Positions 53,681 through 54,468 of a stretch of 54,468 nt of DNA are shown in pieces. The notes below the pieces were generated by a model. The model was not told the DNA's origin. It searched no databases and saw nothing but the letters and a program-made list of their open reading frames with translations. Position numbers and translations under genes: made by a program. The stretch comes from Lachnospiraceae bacterium (GTDB lineage: Bacteria > Bacillota > Clostridia > Lachnospirales > Lachnospiraceae). Positions within the stretch are counted from its first letter, which is position 1, and every line of letters begins with the position of its first letter. Where the stretch lies: positions 1 through 54,468 of the forward strand of contig JAFZVZ010000043.1 in NCBI GenBank assembly GCA_017617545.1. The letters run 5' to 3'.

Positions 53681-54307
53681 ATGAGAGCAGTTGTTATGGT
53701 GTCCGGAGGCGGCACGAATTTGCAGGCAATCCTCGACGCGGTGCGCGACGGGAAGATCACGAACACGGAGATCTGCGGCGTTATCAGCAACCGCACGGAT
53801 GCGTATGCTTTGGAGCGGGCAAAGAAGGCAGGAATCCCTGCCGTGTGTGTTTCCCGCAAGGCCTATGCGACGAGGGCGGAGTTTGAGACGGCGCTGCTTG
53901 CGGCTGTGGACAGCCTGAAACCCGACCTGATCGTGCTTGCCGGTTTCCTTGTGATCATTCCGGCTGAGATGATCCGCCGTTACGAGCGCAGGATCATCAA
54001 CATTCATCCTTCGCTGATCCCTTCGTTCTGTGGCGACGGTTTCTACGGACTCCATGTCCATGAGCAGGTACTTGCCCGCGGTGTGAAGGTGACCGGAGCG
54101 ACGGTTCACTACGTGGATGAAGGCACCGACACCGGTCCGATCCTTCTTCAGAAGGCGGTCGCCGTGGAGCCGAACGACACGCCCGAAGTATTGCAGCGCC
54201 GCGTGATGGAGCAGGCGGAGTGGATCATCCTTCCGCAGGTGATCGACGCGATCGCGAACGGACGTGTGAGTAAGGACAGCAACGGGAACTGGTTTGTGAC
54301 CATGTGA
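53681..54307 (+). CDS. purN: Phosphoribosylglycinamide formyltransferase
   Basis: This 208-residue enzyme transfers a formyl group from 10-formyl-THF to GAR in purine synthesis. SGGGTNLQAILD at the N-terminus, AGFLVIIPAEMI, the HPSLIPSF catalytic loop with its His, and the GATVHYVDEGTDTGPIL Asp-containing block are complete. GGAGGAG precedes the ATG at 53681; an earlier in-frame ATG has no ribosome site. An octamer ATTTTCCG lies 57 bases upstream of the start. Confidence 0.97.
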   Translation: MRAVVMVSGGGTNLQAILDAVRDGKITNTEICGVISNRTDAYALERAKKAGIPAVCVSRKAYATRAEFETALLAAVDSLKPDLIVLAGFLVIIPAEMIRRYERRIINIHPSLIPSFCGDGFYGLHVHEQVLARGVKVTGATVHYVDEGTDTGPILLQKAVAVEPNDTPEVLQRRVMEQAEWIILPQVIDAIANGRVSKDSNGNWFVTM

Positions 54308-54400
54308 AGTTTTGCTTTTTGAAAACAAGGTGACAAACTATTAGAAGTCAAGTGGTAAATGGTGGAATTTTGCCGCTGTCTTTTGGAACACAGCAAACAA

Positions 54401-54428
54401 GCCATCTGAAAAACGCATTTCAGATGGC
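54401..54428 (-). terminator. Hairpin at the right edge, possibly ending a minus-strand gene beyond the window
   Basis: A perfect 11-bp stem GCCATCTGAAA / TTTCAGATGGC has a six-base loop. Read on the minus strand it is followed by TTGTTTGC, a modest T-rich tail. A minus-strand frame from 54467 reads 15 codons into a TGA at 54420-54422, which could be the end of a gene outside the window. The rest of 54308-54468 shows nothing certain. Confidence 0.4.
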
Positions 54429-54468
54429 GTAAGACAGGGTACAGTTCCAGTCACCGAAGAGCTTGCAC

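Noticed and set aside
52483-53859. 458-codon minus-strand open frame across purM and the start of purN
   Set aside because: It crosses two well-supported genes and a terminator, and has no domain signal.

Overview
The window looks like chromosomal DNA of a Gram-positive Clostridia bacterium, most likely a Lachnospiraceae member of medium-high GC. The reasons are strong AGGAGG ribosome sites, sigma-A type promoters, lipoproteins with Pro-Thr-rich linkers, a cdaA-cdaR pair, a GlnRS, and several small proteins that resemble families I know mainly from Lachnospiraceae (DUF6062, DUF6106-like and DUF6142-like). I saw no rRNA, tRNA, CRISPR array, transposase, prophage or plasmid gene. Almost everything is housekeeping or cell-envelope coding, tightly packed and mostly on the plus strand. 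Minus-strand islands lie at 1.6-2.1, 19.8-21.1 and 34.3-39.6 kb.

Layout. 1-1.5 kb: two related secreted or membrane-anchored proteins of unknown function, the first cut by the window edge. 1.6-4.4 kb: an XRE regulator diverging from a DUF885 lipoprotein. 4.6-6.7 kb: a divergent EF-G-like GTPase. 6.9-10.3 kb: a YqeG-shikimate kinase fusion, aroQ, an M24 peptidase and efp. 10.5-11.4 kb: a DegV protein. 11.6-16 kb: a probable operon for c-di-AMP synthesis, made of two uncharacterised membrane proteins, cdaA, cdaR and an HPr-like protein. 16.1-19.7 kb: leuA, an IspD/TarI-type cytidylyltransferase and glf. 19.8-24.9 kb: HtrA protease, a ClpX with a very long linker, and a zinc-ribbon repeat protein. 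25-28.5 kb: an MdoB/LtaS-like phosphoglycerol transferase and an HD-GYP protein. 28.7-34.1 kb: glnS, two small conserved proteins, guaB and a membrane-anchored amidase. 34.3-39.6 kb (minus): a fused ABC-FtsX exporter, dCMP deaminase and typA. 39.9-43.9 kb: a TIM-barrel isomerase, a lipoprotein, dapA and dapB. 44-49.5 kb: a Gld-like ABC system with DUF4340, then VanZ-like and small membrane proteins. 49.6-54.3 kb: an M29 aminopeptidase with a long N-terminal extension, then purE, purM and purN.

How the genes work together. Shikimate (aroK, aroQ), leucine (leuA) and lysine/diaminopimelate (dapA, dapB) enzymes supply amino acids and cell-wall precursors. purE, purM, purN, guaB and dCMP deaminase serve nucleotide supply. 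CdaA-CdaR, the amidase, the phosphoglycerol transferase, Glf, HtrA and the ABC systems point to envelope homeostasis.

The most unusual signal is not a gene. The octamer CGGAAAAT (either strand) occurs 34 times by hand count, where one or two are expected by chance, and it is concentrated in the short gaps just upstream of genes. A sister octamer, CGTAAAAT, occurs 15 times.
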